A stretch of DNA of 64,000 nucleotides, taken from contig NZ_CP108383.1 in assembly GCF_035958815.1 (NCBI RefSeq), positions 6,758,001 to 6,822,000 on the forward strand, written 5' to 3'. Shown here piece by piece: positions 38,006 to 46,272 of the stretch. The translations under genes and the position numbers were made by a program. The notes below the pieces were generated by a model. It made no database searches, was not told the DNA's origin, and saw only the letters and a program-made list of their open reading frames with translations. Each line of letters begins with the position of its first letter. The stretch's first letter is position 1. The stretch is from Nocardia sp. NBC_01327. Lineage in GTDB: Bacteria; Actinomycetota; Actinomycetes; Mycobacteriales; Mycobacteriaceae.

Positions 38006-38706
38006 CTGTCATGCGCATTCTGGTGGCCGACGACGATGCTGTTGTCCGGGAAGTGGTTCGGCGATATCTGGAGCGGGACGGGCTCGAGGTGATCGAGACG
38101 GCGGACGGCCCCGCGACGGCGGCGGTGCTGGCGCGCAATGACATCGACCTGGCGGTGCTGGATGTGATGATGCCGCCGCCGGACGGGATCGATCTGTGCC
38201 GGGCGGTGCGGTCGGGGCCGCGGCCGGGGACGCCGATCATTCTGCTGACGGCGCTCGGCGACGAGGACGACCGGGTGATCGGATTGCAGGCCGGGGCGGA
38301 CGATTACGTGACCAAGCCGTTCAGTCCGCGCGAGCTGGCGCTGCGGGTGGCCTCGGTACTGCGGCGCGCGAATCCGCCCGTCGTCGAGGAGGAGGTACTG
38401 CGCAGCGGGGGCGTCGAGGTGCGGCGGGCCGCGCGGGTGGTGACCATCGACGGCGCCCCGGTCGAACTGACGGCCCGGGAATTCGATCTGCTGATCTTCC
38501 TGCTGGCCCATCAGCGCCGGGTGTTCAGCCGTGATGAACTGCTCGCGCAGGTGTGGGGCTGGAGTTTCGGCGATCAGTCCACGGTGACCGTGCATATCAA
38601 GCGGTTGCGGGCCAAACTCGGTGCGGCGCATCGCATCGACACCGTCTGGGGCCGGGGGTACGCCTGGGGTCGCGTCGATGCCGAGGAGGACAACCGTGCC
38701 GACTGA
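38002..38706 (+). CDS. OmpR-family response regulator
   Basis: A 234-residue response regulator. The receiver domain shows the acidic pair in ILVADDDAVV, the phospho-accepting Asp in LAVLDVMMPPPDG and the Lys in DYVTKPFSPREL. The C-terminal winged helix (LTAREFDLLIFLLAHQRRVF and VTVHIKRLRAKLG) binds DNA. The GTG at 38002 overlaps the stop of the membrane-protein gene (GTGA); ATG at 38011 is an alternative. The histidine kinase follows with an 11-nt overlap. Control of the neighbouring membrane protein is likely from the shared operon. Confidence 0.93.
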   Translation: MTVMRILVADDDAVVREVVRRYLERDGLEVIETADGPATAAVLARNDIDLAVLDVMMPPPDGIDLCRAVRSGPRPGTPIILLTALGDEDDRVIGLQAGADDYVTKPFSPRELALRVASVLRRANPPVVEEEVLRSGGVEVRRAARVVTIDGAPVELTAREFDLLIFLLAHQRRVFSRDELLAQVWGWSFGDQSTVTVHIKRLRAKLGAAHRIDTVWGRGYAWGRVDAEEDNRAD

Positions 38707-39730
38707 TATGCCGGGACTGATCGGGTATGCGCTGGCCGCATCGCTGCCGGTGGTGGGGCTCGGCGCAGTACTGCTGCGCTATCTGCGCAATCGCACCATG
38801 ACCACGAGTATGGCTGTGCTGGTGCTGATTCCGACCCTGGCCACCTTGAGCGGGGTGGTCGCGGTCAGCGGGCTCATGTTCACCGCCGAGTTCGAGCGCT
38901 TCGCCGTGGTGCTCGGTGTGGTCACCGCCGTGACCGTGCCCGCGGCCATTCTGCTGGGCCGGGCGCAGGCGCGAACGACGGTGTGGGAGCGGGAGATGCT
39001 GGAGCAGGAGCGGGCCGCGGAGCGATCGCGCCGCGAGTTGGTGGCGTGGGTGAGCCATGATCTGCGGACTCCGCTCGCGGGGATTCGCGCCGTGGCCGAG
39101 GCACTGGCCGACGGCGTGGTGAACAATCCGGCCGATATCGAGCGGTACGCGAATCAGATTGTGCGCGAGAACACTCGGCTCTCCGCCATGGTGGACGATC
39201 TGTTCGAGATGTCGAAGATCAACTCCGGCGCCCTGCGGCTCACCCTGGAACCGGTGGATCTGCGCGAACTCATCGACGAGGTGCTGGCCGCCAATCAGCC
39301 GACCGCCATGCGGGCGCGAATCACGCTGGCGGCCAGGCAACCCGGCGATCGGATCGTGGTGGCGGGCAGCGACCAGGCCCTGAGCCGCGTGCTCACCAAT
39401 CTGGTCGCCAATGCCATCGCCCACACCCCGCCGGGCGGTCGCATCGACATTTCCACCGGCACCGACGACGGTCACGCCTGGGCCCGGGTCGAGGACACCG
39501 GTCCGGGCATCGCCCCCACCGATCTGCCCCGCATTTTCGAGGTCGCGTACCGCGGCACCTCCGCCCGCTCCCCCGCCGCCGCCGAACTCGGCAGCAGCAG
39601 CGGTATGGGCCTGGCCATCGCCGCGGGCCTGGTCGAAGCCCACAATGGCGATATCAGCGCCGAAAACCGCGAGCAGGGCTGCCGATTCCAAGTCCGCCTC
39701 CCCCTCCTCACCGCCGGCGACGCCAACTAG
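38696..39730 (+). CDS. Membrane sensor histidine kinase
   Basis: A 344-residue kinase. Two or three N-terminal helices (e.g. GYALAASLPVVGLGAVLL and VVLGVVTAVTVPAAILLG) lead directly into the DHp domain with the phospho-accepting His in VAWVSHDLRTPLAGI. The ATPase domain has the N box LTNLVANAIAHTPPGG, G1 VEDTGPGIAPTD and G2 SSGMGLAIAAGL. There is hardly any extracytoplasmic loop, so it may sense within the membrane. The GTG start is preceded by GAGGAGGA and overlaps the regulator gene by 11 nt. Confidence 0.92.
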   Translation: MPTDMPGLIGYALAASLPVVGLGAVLLRYLRNRTMTTSMAVLVLIPTLATLSGVVAVSGLMFTAEFERFAVVLGVVTAVTVPAAILLGRAQARTTVWEREMLEQERAAERSRRELVAWVSHDLRTPLAGIRAVAEALADGVVNNPADIERYANQIVRENTRLSAMVDDLFEMSKINSGALRLTLEPVDLRELIDEVLAANQPTAMRARITLAARQPGDRIVVAGSDQALSRVLTNLVANAIAHTPPGGRIDISTGTDDGHAWARVEDTGPGIAPTDLPRIFEVAYRGTSARSPAAAELGSSSGMGLAIAAGLVEAHNGDISAENREQGCRFQVRLPLLTAGDAN

Positions 39731-39746
39731 CCGCGGCACCAAGATC

Positions 39747-39799
39747 ACCAGGAACTGGTGGCGGCATCGTTCGAGTAGCCGCCGCCACCTGTTCCTGGT
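39747..39799. terminator. Convergent terminator hairpin
   Basis: ACCAGGAACTGGTGGCGGC pairs with GCCGCCGCCACCTGTTCCTGGT with one mismatch pair or bulge, around a ~12-nt loop. It follows the histidine kinase gene and precedes the convergent epimerase stop at 39917. The rest of 39800-39916 has no visible feature. Confidence 0.7.
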
Positions 39800-39916
39800 C
39801 GACGCCTGTTGCCAGATGGGCCGGCGCCGGGCTGGGCACCGGCGCCGGAGGCCGCAAGCAACGGCGCGGTGGCGAAATCGGTGGGCCCGGTTCAGGGATC
39901 GACCGCCGGTAGCCGG

Positions 39917-40978
39917 TCAGCGCCAGGTCGGGGCGCCGGTGCCGGACACGGCGCGCAGGGGTGCGGTCGCGAATTCGGTGAGCCCACGATTGGGAGTGAT
40001 CGTCGCGGCGAATCCCAGTACGCGTCTGGCCTTTTCCGGGCTGGCGACAATGTGGCGGACATCGCCGGAGCGGTATTCGCCGGTGACGACCGGGGCTTTG
40101 CCGCCGCAGGCCGCTGCCAGGACGGTGGCGACCTCGTTGATGGTGATGGGGTGGCCTGAGGCGACGTTGAGGGTGGTGAAGCTGTCGAGCGGGCGTTCCA
40201 GGGCTGCCACATTGGCGGCGGCGATATCGCGGACGTGCACGAAATCCCGGGCCTGACAGCCGTCTTCGAAGACGCGCGGGGATTCGCCCGACTCCAGCGC
40301 CGAGCGGAAGATGGCGGCGACCCCGGAATACGGTGTGTCCCTGGGCATATCGTCGCCGTAGACATTGTGGTAGCGCAGGGCGGTGACGGTCGAGTCGGTT
40401 GCGGTGGCCCAGGCGAGGGCGTAATGCTCCTGCGCGACCTTGCTGGCGGCGTACAGGCTGCGCGGGCGCAGGGGCGCATCCTCATCGATCGGTGTCCAGT
40501 CGAGTGGCTCGCCGGACGGTGCGCGATGGTCGAAGGCGCCGCGGTCCAGGTCGGCCCGGGAACGCGGACCGGGCACGAAATCGGCGGCGACACCGCGGTA
40601 TCGGCCCTCGCCGTAGACCACCATGGAGGAGGCGAGCACCAGGTGACGGCAGTGCGCCCGGTCCATGGCGGCGAGCAGGACCGCGGTGCCGAGATCATTG
40701 TGGGCGGCGTACGCGGGCGCGTCCTGCGCACTCACTCCGGCGCCGACCACGGCAGCCTGATGGCAGACGGCGTCGATCCCGTACAGGTGCGCGTCGAGAC
40801 CTTCCGGGTCGCGCACATCCACCTGATGCACCCCCGGCGGCGGGGTCGCGGCGGCGCCGTGTGCGGCGGGGAGCATGAGGTCCAGCGCGATCACCTCGTG
40901 CCCGCCCGCCGTCAGCGCCCGGTGAATATGCGATCCGATGAAACCGGCTGCGCCCGTCAGCAATACCCGCATGGTCAT
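39917..40978 (-). CDS. NAD-dependent epimerase/dehydratase
   Basis: A 353-residue extended short-chain dehydrogenase. The NAD-binding motif is VLLTGAAGFIGSHIH at residues 5-19, and the catalytic Tyr-x-x-x-Lys is in SLYAASKVAQEHYAL. ALRYHNVYGDDMP is the usual substrate-binding segment. Enzymes of this kind act on nucleotide sugars; the precise sugar cannot be read. The ATG is MTMRVLL; the second ATG two codons later is also possible. It converges on the two-component system, near sugar-transfer genes. Confidence 0.87.
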   Translation of the reverse strand: MTMRVLLTGAAGFIGSHIHRALTAGGHEVIALDLMLPAAHGAAATPPPGVHQVDVRDPEGLDAHLYGIDAVCHQAAVVGAGVSAQDAPAYAAHNDLGTAVLLAAMDRAHCRHLVLASSMVVYGEGRYRGVAADFVPGPRSRADLDRGAFDHRAPSGEPLDWTPIDEDAPLRPRSLYAASKVAQEHYALAWATATDSTVTALRYHNVYGDDMPRDTPYSGVAAIFRSALESGESPRVFEDGCQARDFVHVRDIAAANVAALERPLDSFTTLNVASGHPITINEVATVLAAACGGKAPVVTGEYRSGDVRHIVASPEKARRVLGFAATITPNRGLTEFATAPLRAVSGTGAPTWR

Positions 40979-41078
40979 GCCTTCCCGATATGGTTCCAGG
41001 TCATGCGGTCGATTCTGGCGGCGACGGGGCAGTTATGCCCGTTCGCCTCCGGCGTGGCGCGGATTCGTCAGCGTTTGG

Positions 41079-42269
41079 TCACTCTCGCGGGCGGCGCGCG
41101 ACGATGGTCGAGCGGCTCAGGTATTTACCCGCCCCGCCCTCGCGAATACTCATCAGATCGTCGGCGATGACAAAGCCGTAGCCGACCACCACCAGCACGA
41201 TGAGCTGACCCCACGCCACCCAGGCCATGCCGATCGGCGCGGTCGCCATGACCGCGACGGCAGCGATCAGCCGCACCCACGGGCGCGGCAGACCCAGCAC
41301 CTGCCGGAAGCAGGCCTGCCCGACGAAGTACAGCGCCACGCCACCCGAAAGTGCCAGTGCGGCAGCTTTACTCGCCGCTTCGTGACCGTGCGCGATGGTC
41401 ATGCTGATACCGGCCGCCGTCATAATGATGCCGACCAGCAGGAGGTAGAAGGCGTAGTCGTAGCCCGCGACGGCGGCCTGGGTGCGCTCCGCCGTGGGCA
41501 GCGCACCGAGGGCGTGCTCGCCGCGTTCGTCGTCGAGCCCGAAGAACGCCCACCACAGCACGTAGACCAGGGTGAGGCCGAGTGCGACGGTGGCGACCAT
41601 TCCGATCGTAATGTCCTGTCCCGCAAGCCCGGTGCCGATGGCCACCACGGATTCGCCCAGCGCCACGATGATGACCAGGCCGTGCCGCTCGCAGAAGTGG
41701 CTGACCCGCACCACGAATCCACCGCCGTGCACCAGATACGGCGAGAGGATCTGCACCCCGAGCGCCAGCGCCCACAGCAGATAGCGCGGCCAGCCGTGAA
41801 TGCAGCCGCCCGCCAGCACCAGCCCCGCCGAGAGCGCGTTGAACGGGCCGATCCGCCGAATCCCCGCCGCGCCGTCCGTGCCCGAGGTCGCGAACATCAG
41901 GGCGTGCACGATCGTGATCAGCATGTACGCCAGCCCGAACGCCAAACCCGATCCGGTGAACGCTCCCGGAATCGACAGCGCCAGCACGAAGAATCCGAAC
42001 ATGCCGATGAGCAGCCAGGTGCGGCGGCCGGAGCTGTCGGGGGCCACCTCATTGGTGAGCCAGACATATCCGGCGTACATCCACCAGATGACACCGAACA
42101 TCAGCGCCACCTGACCGAGCGCCGCCCACCCCGGATGGTGGGTGAAGGCATGCGTCAGCTGGGTGATGGTGAAGACGAAGACGAGGTCGAAGAACAATTC
42201 CAGGGTGGAGGCCCGTAGTTGGCCGCCCTCGGCGGCATCCTCCACGGCGCCGGGATTCTCACTGTTCAC
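41079..42269 (-). CDS. LtrA-like membrane protein
   Basis: A 396-residue protein of the low-temperature-requirement A family. LRASTLELFFDLVFVFTITQLTHAF near the start is the family signature (quoted: STLELFFDLVFVFTITQLTH). About eleven membrane helices follow, with FCERHGLVIIVALGESVVAIG in the middle (quoted: FCERHGLVIIVALGES). Listeria LtrA was named for growth in the cold; its biochemical role is unknown. It stands alone, about 190 nt from the divergent ABC exporter operon. Confidence 0.9.
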   Translation of the reverse strand: MNSENPGAVEDAAEGGQLRASTLELFFDLVFVFTITQLTHAFTHHPGWAALGQVALMFGVIWWMYAGYVWLTNEVAPDSSGRRTWLLIGMFGFFVLALSIPGAFTGSGLAFGLAYMLITIVHALMFATSGTDGAAGIRRIGPFNALSAGLVLAGGCIHGWPRYLLWALALGVQILSPYLVHGGGFVVRVSHFCERHGLVIIVALGESVVAIGTGLAGQDITIGMVATVALGLTLVYVLWWAFFGLDDERGEHALGALPTAERTQAAVAGYDYAFYLLLVGIIMTAAGISMTIAHGHEAASKAAALALSGGVALYFVGQACFRQVLGLPRPWVRLIAAVAVMATAPIGMAWVAWGQLIVLVVVGYGFVIADDLMSIREGGAGKYLSRSTIVARRPRE

Positions 42270-42411
42270 GCAGCAGAGCGTAGAGGTGGAATGTCCCTTC
42301 TGACATCCCGACCAGCCGGTTCGATTGGAAGTAGACCGCCGGCACGCCGAAATCGCCGCATCCTACGGCCGGTCCGGGGTGGGTCTTGCGCTCCGATGGA
42401 CGGCGGCGCAC

Positions 42412-42447
42412 AATTCATCACGTAGTGAATTCAACACTCGATGAATT
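42412..42447. promoter_or_regulatory. Candidate TetR operator cluster
   Basis: AATTCATC at 42412, GTGAATT at 42425 and GATGAATT at 42440 form overlapping inverted repeats just before the exporter start. The operon's third gene is a TetR-family regulator, so autoregulation is likely. Confidence 0.55.
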
Positions 42448-42457
42448 GAGGGTGACC

Positions 42458-43189
42458 GTGACGGCACCGAGCTCATCGCCCGCCATAGCCATCGAGCACC
42501 TGCGGGTGGTTCGCGGCGGACGTCAAGTACTGCAGGACATTTCGCTGACCGTGCCGCAGGGCAGTATTACCGGGCTGCTCGGGCCGTCGGGCTGCGGGAA
42601 GACCACGCTCATGCGCAGCATGGTCGGCACCCAGCTCATCGCGGCCGGGACCGTTCGGGTGCTCGGCGACGAAGCCGGATCACCCGCGCTGCGGCGGCGG
42701 GTCGGGTATGTGACCCAGGCGCCGAGCATCTACGACGATCTGTCCGTCGCCGACAATGTCTCGTATTTCGGTGCGATGTACGGATGTTCGGTCGCCGAGG
42801 TCGAGGCGGCGATTTCGGCGGTGGGGCTCAGCGAGCATGCCGGGAATCGGGGCAATCAACTCTCCGGCGGGCAGCGGACGCGGGTATCGCTGGCGTGTGC
42901 GCTGGTCTCGGATCCGGAACTGCTGGTCCTCGACGAACCGACCGTCGGGCTGGATCCGGTGCTGCGCGCCGATCTGTGGACGCAGTTCCACGCGCTGGCG
43001 AAGCAGGGCCGCACGCTCATCGTCTCCAGTCACGTCATGGACGAGGCCGAGCACTGCGATCAACTGCTGCTCATGCGCGAGGGGCGGCTGCTGGCGCAGC
43101 TCAGTCCGGACGAATTACGCGCCGACACCGGCGAATCCAGCCTCGAGAACGCCTTTCTCGCGCTGATCCGAATGGGAGAGAAGTCGTGA
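42458..43189 (+). CDS. ABC exporter ATPase
   Basis: A 243-residue ATP-binding subunit of a drug- or lipid-type exporter. Walker A is GLLGPSGCGKTTLMRS, the Q-loop YVTQAPSIYDDLSV, the signature NQLSGGQRTRVSLA and Walker B LLVLDEPTVGLDP, followed by the switch His in SSHVMDE. The GTG at 42458 has GAGGG 5 nt upstream; GTG at 42452 is possible. The stop overlaps the permease GTG by 4 nt. The order ATPase-permease-TetR points to a self-regulated efflux system. Confidence 0.92.
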   Translation: MTAPSSSPAIAIEHLRVVRGGRQVLQDISLTVPQGSITGLLGPSGCGKTTLMRSMVGTQLIAAGTVRVLGDEAGSPALRRRVGYVTQAPSIYDDLSVADNVSYFGAMYGCSVAEVEAAISAVGLSEHAGNRGNQLSGGQRTRVSLACALVSDPELLVLDEPTVGLDPVLRADLWTQFHALAKQGRTLIVSSHVMDEAEHCDQLLLMREGRLLAQLSPDELRADTGESSLENAFLALIRMGEKS

Positions 43190-43974
43190 CCGCCACCCTG
43201 TCGCGCCCGGCCGGGCCGAAACCGCTGCGCTGCTATATCGCCACCACCGTGCGCATTCTGCGCCAGCTGCGCGCGGACCCCCGCACCGTGGCCATGATTC
43301 TGCTGGTGCCCGCACTGCTCATGACGCTGCTGTACTTCGTGTACAAGAACTACTCGGTCATGCCGGGCGCACCGCGACTGTTCGACCGGGTCGGAATCAC
43401 CATGCTCGGGGTGCTGCCGTTTGTGGTCATGTTTCTCATCACCGCGATTGCCATGCAGCGCGAACGGGTTTCGGGCACCCTCGAGCGACTGATGACCACG
43501 CCGTTGTCGAAGCTGGATCTGCTGGCCGGCTACGGCACCGCCTTCTCCATCGCGGCGGGAGCACAGGCCGCGATCGCCTGCGGGGTGGCGTTCTGGCTGC
43601 TGGATCTGCAGGCCGCCGGTAGTCCGTTCCTGGTGGTGCTCATCGCGGTGGTCGACGCCGTGCTCGGTGTGTCACTGGGGCTACTGGCAAGTGCGTTCGC
43701 GCGCACCGAATTCCAGGCCGTACAGTTCATGCCCGTGATCGTGCTGCCGCAGTTCTTCCTGTGCGGGCTGCTGGTGCCGCGCGGGCAGTTGCCCGGCTGG
43801 CTGGAGGCCGTGAGTAATGTGCTGCCGCTCAGCTATGCGGTGGACGCGCTGCAGCAGGTGTCCGCGCACACCGGCGTCACCGGCCTGATGTGGCGGGATC
43901 TCGCGGTTGTCGCCGGATTCGCCGCTGTCGCACTGGGTCTCGGTGCGGCCACCCTACGACGGCGCACCGCATGA
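43186..43974 (+). CDS. ABC-2 type permease
   Basis: A 262-residue membrane subunit with six helices. The segment AMQRERVSGTLERLMTTPLS is the conserved ABC-2 cytoplasmic loop after helix 2, and PQFFLCGLLVPRGQLPGWL precedes the last helices. It is coupled by 4-nt overlaps to the ATPase upstream and the TetR gene downstream. The exported compound is unknown. Confidence 0.92.
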   Translation: MTATLSRPAGPKPLRCYIATTVRILRQLRADPRTVAMILLVPALLMTLLYFVYKNYSVMPGAPRLFDRVGITMLGVLPFVVMFLITAIAMQRERVSGTLERLMTTPLSKLDLLAGYGTAFSIAAGAQAAIACGVAFWLLDLQAAGSPFLVVLIAVVDAVLGVSLGLLASAFARTEFQAVQFMPVIVLPQFFLCGLLVPRGQLPGWLEAVSNVLPLSYAVDALQQVSAHTGVTGLMWRDLAVVAGFAAVALGLGAATLRRRTA

Positions 43975-44570
43975 GCGACGGCAATGCCCGCACCGGCCGG
44001 CGGCCCGGCCAGTCCAGCACCCGGGAGGCGATTCTCGACGCCGCCCGGGTGCGGTTCGCCGAGGTGGGATTCGAGCTGGCCTCCATCCGCTCCATCGCCA
44101 CCGCCGCGAGCGTGGATCCCGCACTGGTGCACCACTATTACGGCACCAAACGGGAATTGTTCGCCGCCGCACTGGAATTGCCCTTCGACCCGCAGGTGGT
44201 GCTGGAACAGCTCGCCGCCACACCACTGGATCAATTGGGCGAGACCATAGTCCGGGCAGTTGTCGGCCTCTGGGACTCCCCCATCGGCACCCCCGTCATC
44301 GCCGCCTTCCGCAGCCAGCTGGGCAGCACGGACCCCGCGCTGGCACGCACCTTCATCCTGGACATCGTCCTCAAAGAGATTCGCCCCAAGGTGGATTCAC
44401 CCCCCGGCACCGGCGCGAAGCGCTCGGTCCTGGCGGCCTCCCAGCTCGCCGGCCTGATGGTCACCCGCAAACTGCTCCGCATCGAGCCCATCGCCTCCAT
44501 GCCGGTAGAGGAACTCGCCGCCCTCGTAGGCCCCACCCTCCAGCGCTACTTCACCGGCGATCTTCCGTAG
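43971..44570 (+). CDS. TetR-family regulator
   Basis: A 199-residue repressor. The helix-turn-helix is in ASIRSIATAASVDPALVHHYYGTKRELF (residues about 33-60; quoted core: ALVHHYYGTKRELFAAAL). The ligand domain follows and resembles the TetR_C_17/C_34 type. It ends in RYFTGDLP. It is the last gene of the exporter operon and probably binds the repeats at 42412-42447. Its 3' end overlaps the convergent proline-rich membrane-protein gene by 20 nt. Confidence 0.9.
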   Translation: MSDGNARTGRRPGQSSTREAILDAARVRFAEVGFELASIRSIATAASVDPALVHHYYGTKRELFAAALELPFDPQVVLEQLAATPLDQLGETIVRAVVGLWDSPIGTPVIAAFRSQLGSTDPALARTFILDIVLKEIRPKVDSPPGTGAKRSVLAASQLAGLMVTRKLLRIEPIASMPVEELAALVGPTLQRYFTGDLP

Positions 44571-45858
44571 CCGGACCCTGCGGCGGAGGTGTACTCCAAC
44601 CCTGCTGCGGCGGCGCACCCCAACCCTGTGGTGGCACACCTCCGTAAGCCGGTCCACCCTGCGCGAACCCTCCTGGCGGAGGCGTGAATCCGGCTGGCTG
44701 AGGCATGCCGGGCGTGTAGCCGCCCTGCTGCATCCACTGCGGATTCGGTTGCGGGGCAGCACCGTAGGGGTGCGCCGCTCGGGGGCTGGTCGGCTTCGCG
44801 AGCACTGTCAGCACCAGCACGACAAGCGCAAAGACTCCGCCCACGCTGAGAACCCAGAAACCAGGCCCGAAAAGTCCAATCGAAGAGTGGTTGACCAACT
44901 GCACGTTCACCACTTTCAGCACGACGGTGAGGCTCGCCGCGAAACCCAACGCAGCGGCGACGGATCCAAGCGTTCGACCCAATCGCGTACGACCGGTGAA
45001 CAAGACGATCGCAGCGATCACGGCAGTGATCACGGAAAACGCCAGTGGCACACCGCCTGGCTGCGTTCGATCGCCGCTCCACCACATTGTTGTTTCACTG
45101 CCGCTGAGCAATTCGAGGCAAGAACCGGTCGTCAACACGACCGAGAGAAAGATGGAAAGCACCCCCACCGTCACATCTATACCCGACGACCGTGCCGTCA
45201 CCGGACGTTCATGGTGATTCAGCGGCGGTGCCGGGACAGAAGGCGAAGCACGGAGGGCGACCGAGGCACTCGCGAGGGCGACGAGCGACAACAGGAGGGT
45301 CAGACCGAGAACCAGGAAACCTGGCCCCAACGTGGAGCGGACACCCTCCTTCTCGAGCAGAACCTGCATGCTGACGTCGAAGACAGTGGATAGGCTCACG
45401 CCGGTCGCCAGCCCTGCCGCCGCCACCCCTGAACCGCGCACTCGCCGGCTACGTCGTCCGAGCCCCGCGAGCAGTAGCCCCGCGACCGAGACCGCCACCA
45501 CTGCCGCAAGCAGGAATCCGATGCCGAGCACTTGGCCATGGGATTGTTGGGGATTGGACCCGACATGGGCTGTGAAGTTGATTTTCCAGGGCTGCGACTG
45601 CACTTCGAAGTCCACATGACCGACACTGGTATCTGAGCTGTTTGCAGTCGTCAGCAATGTCAGAAACGACGCGATGACGAACAGCGGCGCGATGACACCG
45701 AGCAGCCCCGCGGTCACCCAGTCTGCGCCACGCCTGCCCACGGGGGCATTCGGTACCTCTCCGGACAGAGGCTGCACCCACGGCTGCGGCTGATTGTTCG
45801 AATATCCGCCGGGGCCATACGGACTCGGATACGAACCGGGCGGCGGAAAAGTGCTCAC
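44551..45858 (-). CDS. Proline-rich multi-pass membrane protein
   Basis: A 435-residue protein with disordered Pro/Gly-rich ends (MSTFPPPGSYPSPYGPGGYS; GGVPPQGWGAPPQQGW) and about eight membrane helices between residues 45 and 370. Two halves look alike: each has a four-helix set with an external loop (residues about 70-100 and 245-275), suggesting an internal duplication. Family not recognised. The start is GTG, and a damaged copy of its first codons lies 130 nt upstream. Confidence 0.7.
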   Translation of the reverse strand: MSTFPPPGSYPSPYGPGGYSNNQPQPWVQPLSGEVPNAPVGRRGADWVTAGLLGVIAPLFVIASFLTLLTTANSSDTSVGHVDFEVQSQPWKINFTAHVGSNPQQSHGQVLGIGFLLAAVVAVSVAGLLLAGLGRRSRRVRGSGVAAAGLATGVSLSTVFDVSMQVLLEKEGVRSTLGPGFLVLGLTLLLSLVALASASVALRASPSVPAPPLNHHERPVTARSSGIDVTVGVLSIFLSVVLTTGSCLELLSGSETTMWWSGDRTQPGGVPLAFSVITAVIAAIVLFTGRTRLGRTLGSVAAALGFAASLTVVLKVVNVQLVNHSSIGLFGPGFWVLSVGGVFALVVLVLTVLAKPTSPRAAHPYGAAPQPNPQWMQQGGYTPGMPQPAGFTPPPGGFAQGGPAYGGVPPQGWGAPPQQGWSTPPPQGPATEDRR

Positions 45859-45934
45859 CGCCGCAGACTATGCCATCGGCCCCGGCTCGGCGCGGCGCAA
45901 GTCGGTCACCGATCCCCTTGTCCAGCCGCAGAAT

Positions 45935-45991
45935 TCAGCCTGACAAGGCAAAACGACTGAACTCGGAGCCGGGCAACGGGAAAGTGCTCAC
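45935..45991 (-). pseudogene. Duplicated 5' fragment of the Pro-rich gene
   Basis: From 45991 the minus strand reads VSTFPLPGSEFSRFALSG then stop, closely matching the start VSTFPPPGSYP of the adjacent gene. About 60 nt around it also match the region before and after that gene's start (AAGTGCTCACNGCCGC... ATGCCA). This is a partial tandem duplication left as a relic; 45859-45934 shows nothing else. Confidence 0.55.
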
Positions 45992-46040
45992 TGCCGCGCC
46001 ATATGCCACCCCGTGCGGCTCGGCCGGGCTGAGTGGAGGC

Positions 46041-46262
46041 TCAGCCCTGGGCGATGAAGGTGAGGTGTTCTTCGTCGCTGACGTCGCGGGCCTCGTCGGC
46101 GAGGAGGACGGGGATGCCGTTGTCGATCGGGTAGGCGCGGTGCAGGCGGGGGTTGTAGAGGACGGGCGCGCCCTGGTCGTCGCGGACCAGCTGCAGGGGG
46201 CCCTTGTCCTGGGGGCAGGCGAGCAGGGTGAGCAGGGTGGCGTCCAGGGTTTCCTCCGACAT
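46041..46262 (-). CDS. Trm112-family small protein
   Basis: A 73-residue protein of the Trm112/UPF0434 type. LDATLLTLLACPQDKGPLQL and PRLHRAYPIDNGIPVLLADE (quoted: LLACPQDKGPL and AYPIDNGIPVLLADEA) are the conserved parts. Only one Cys is present, so the usual zinc site is incomplete, as is common in bacterial members. ATG start MSEETLDATL. It is 10 nt downstream of the GtrA gene and is probably co-transcribed. It may help a methyltransferase fold, as Trm112 does in eukaryotes; that is inference. Confidence 0.85.
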   Translation of the reverse strand: MSEETLDATLLTLLACPQDKGPLQLVRDDQGAPVLYNPRLHRAYPIDNGIPVLLADEARDVSDEEHLTFIAQG

Positions 46263-46272
46263 GATCGACAAC

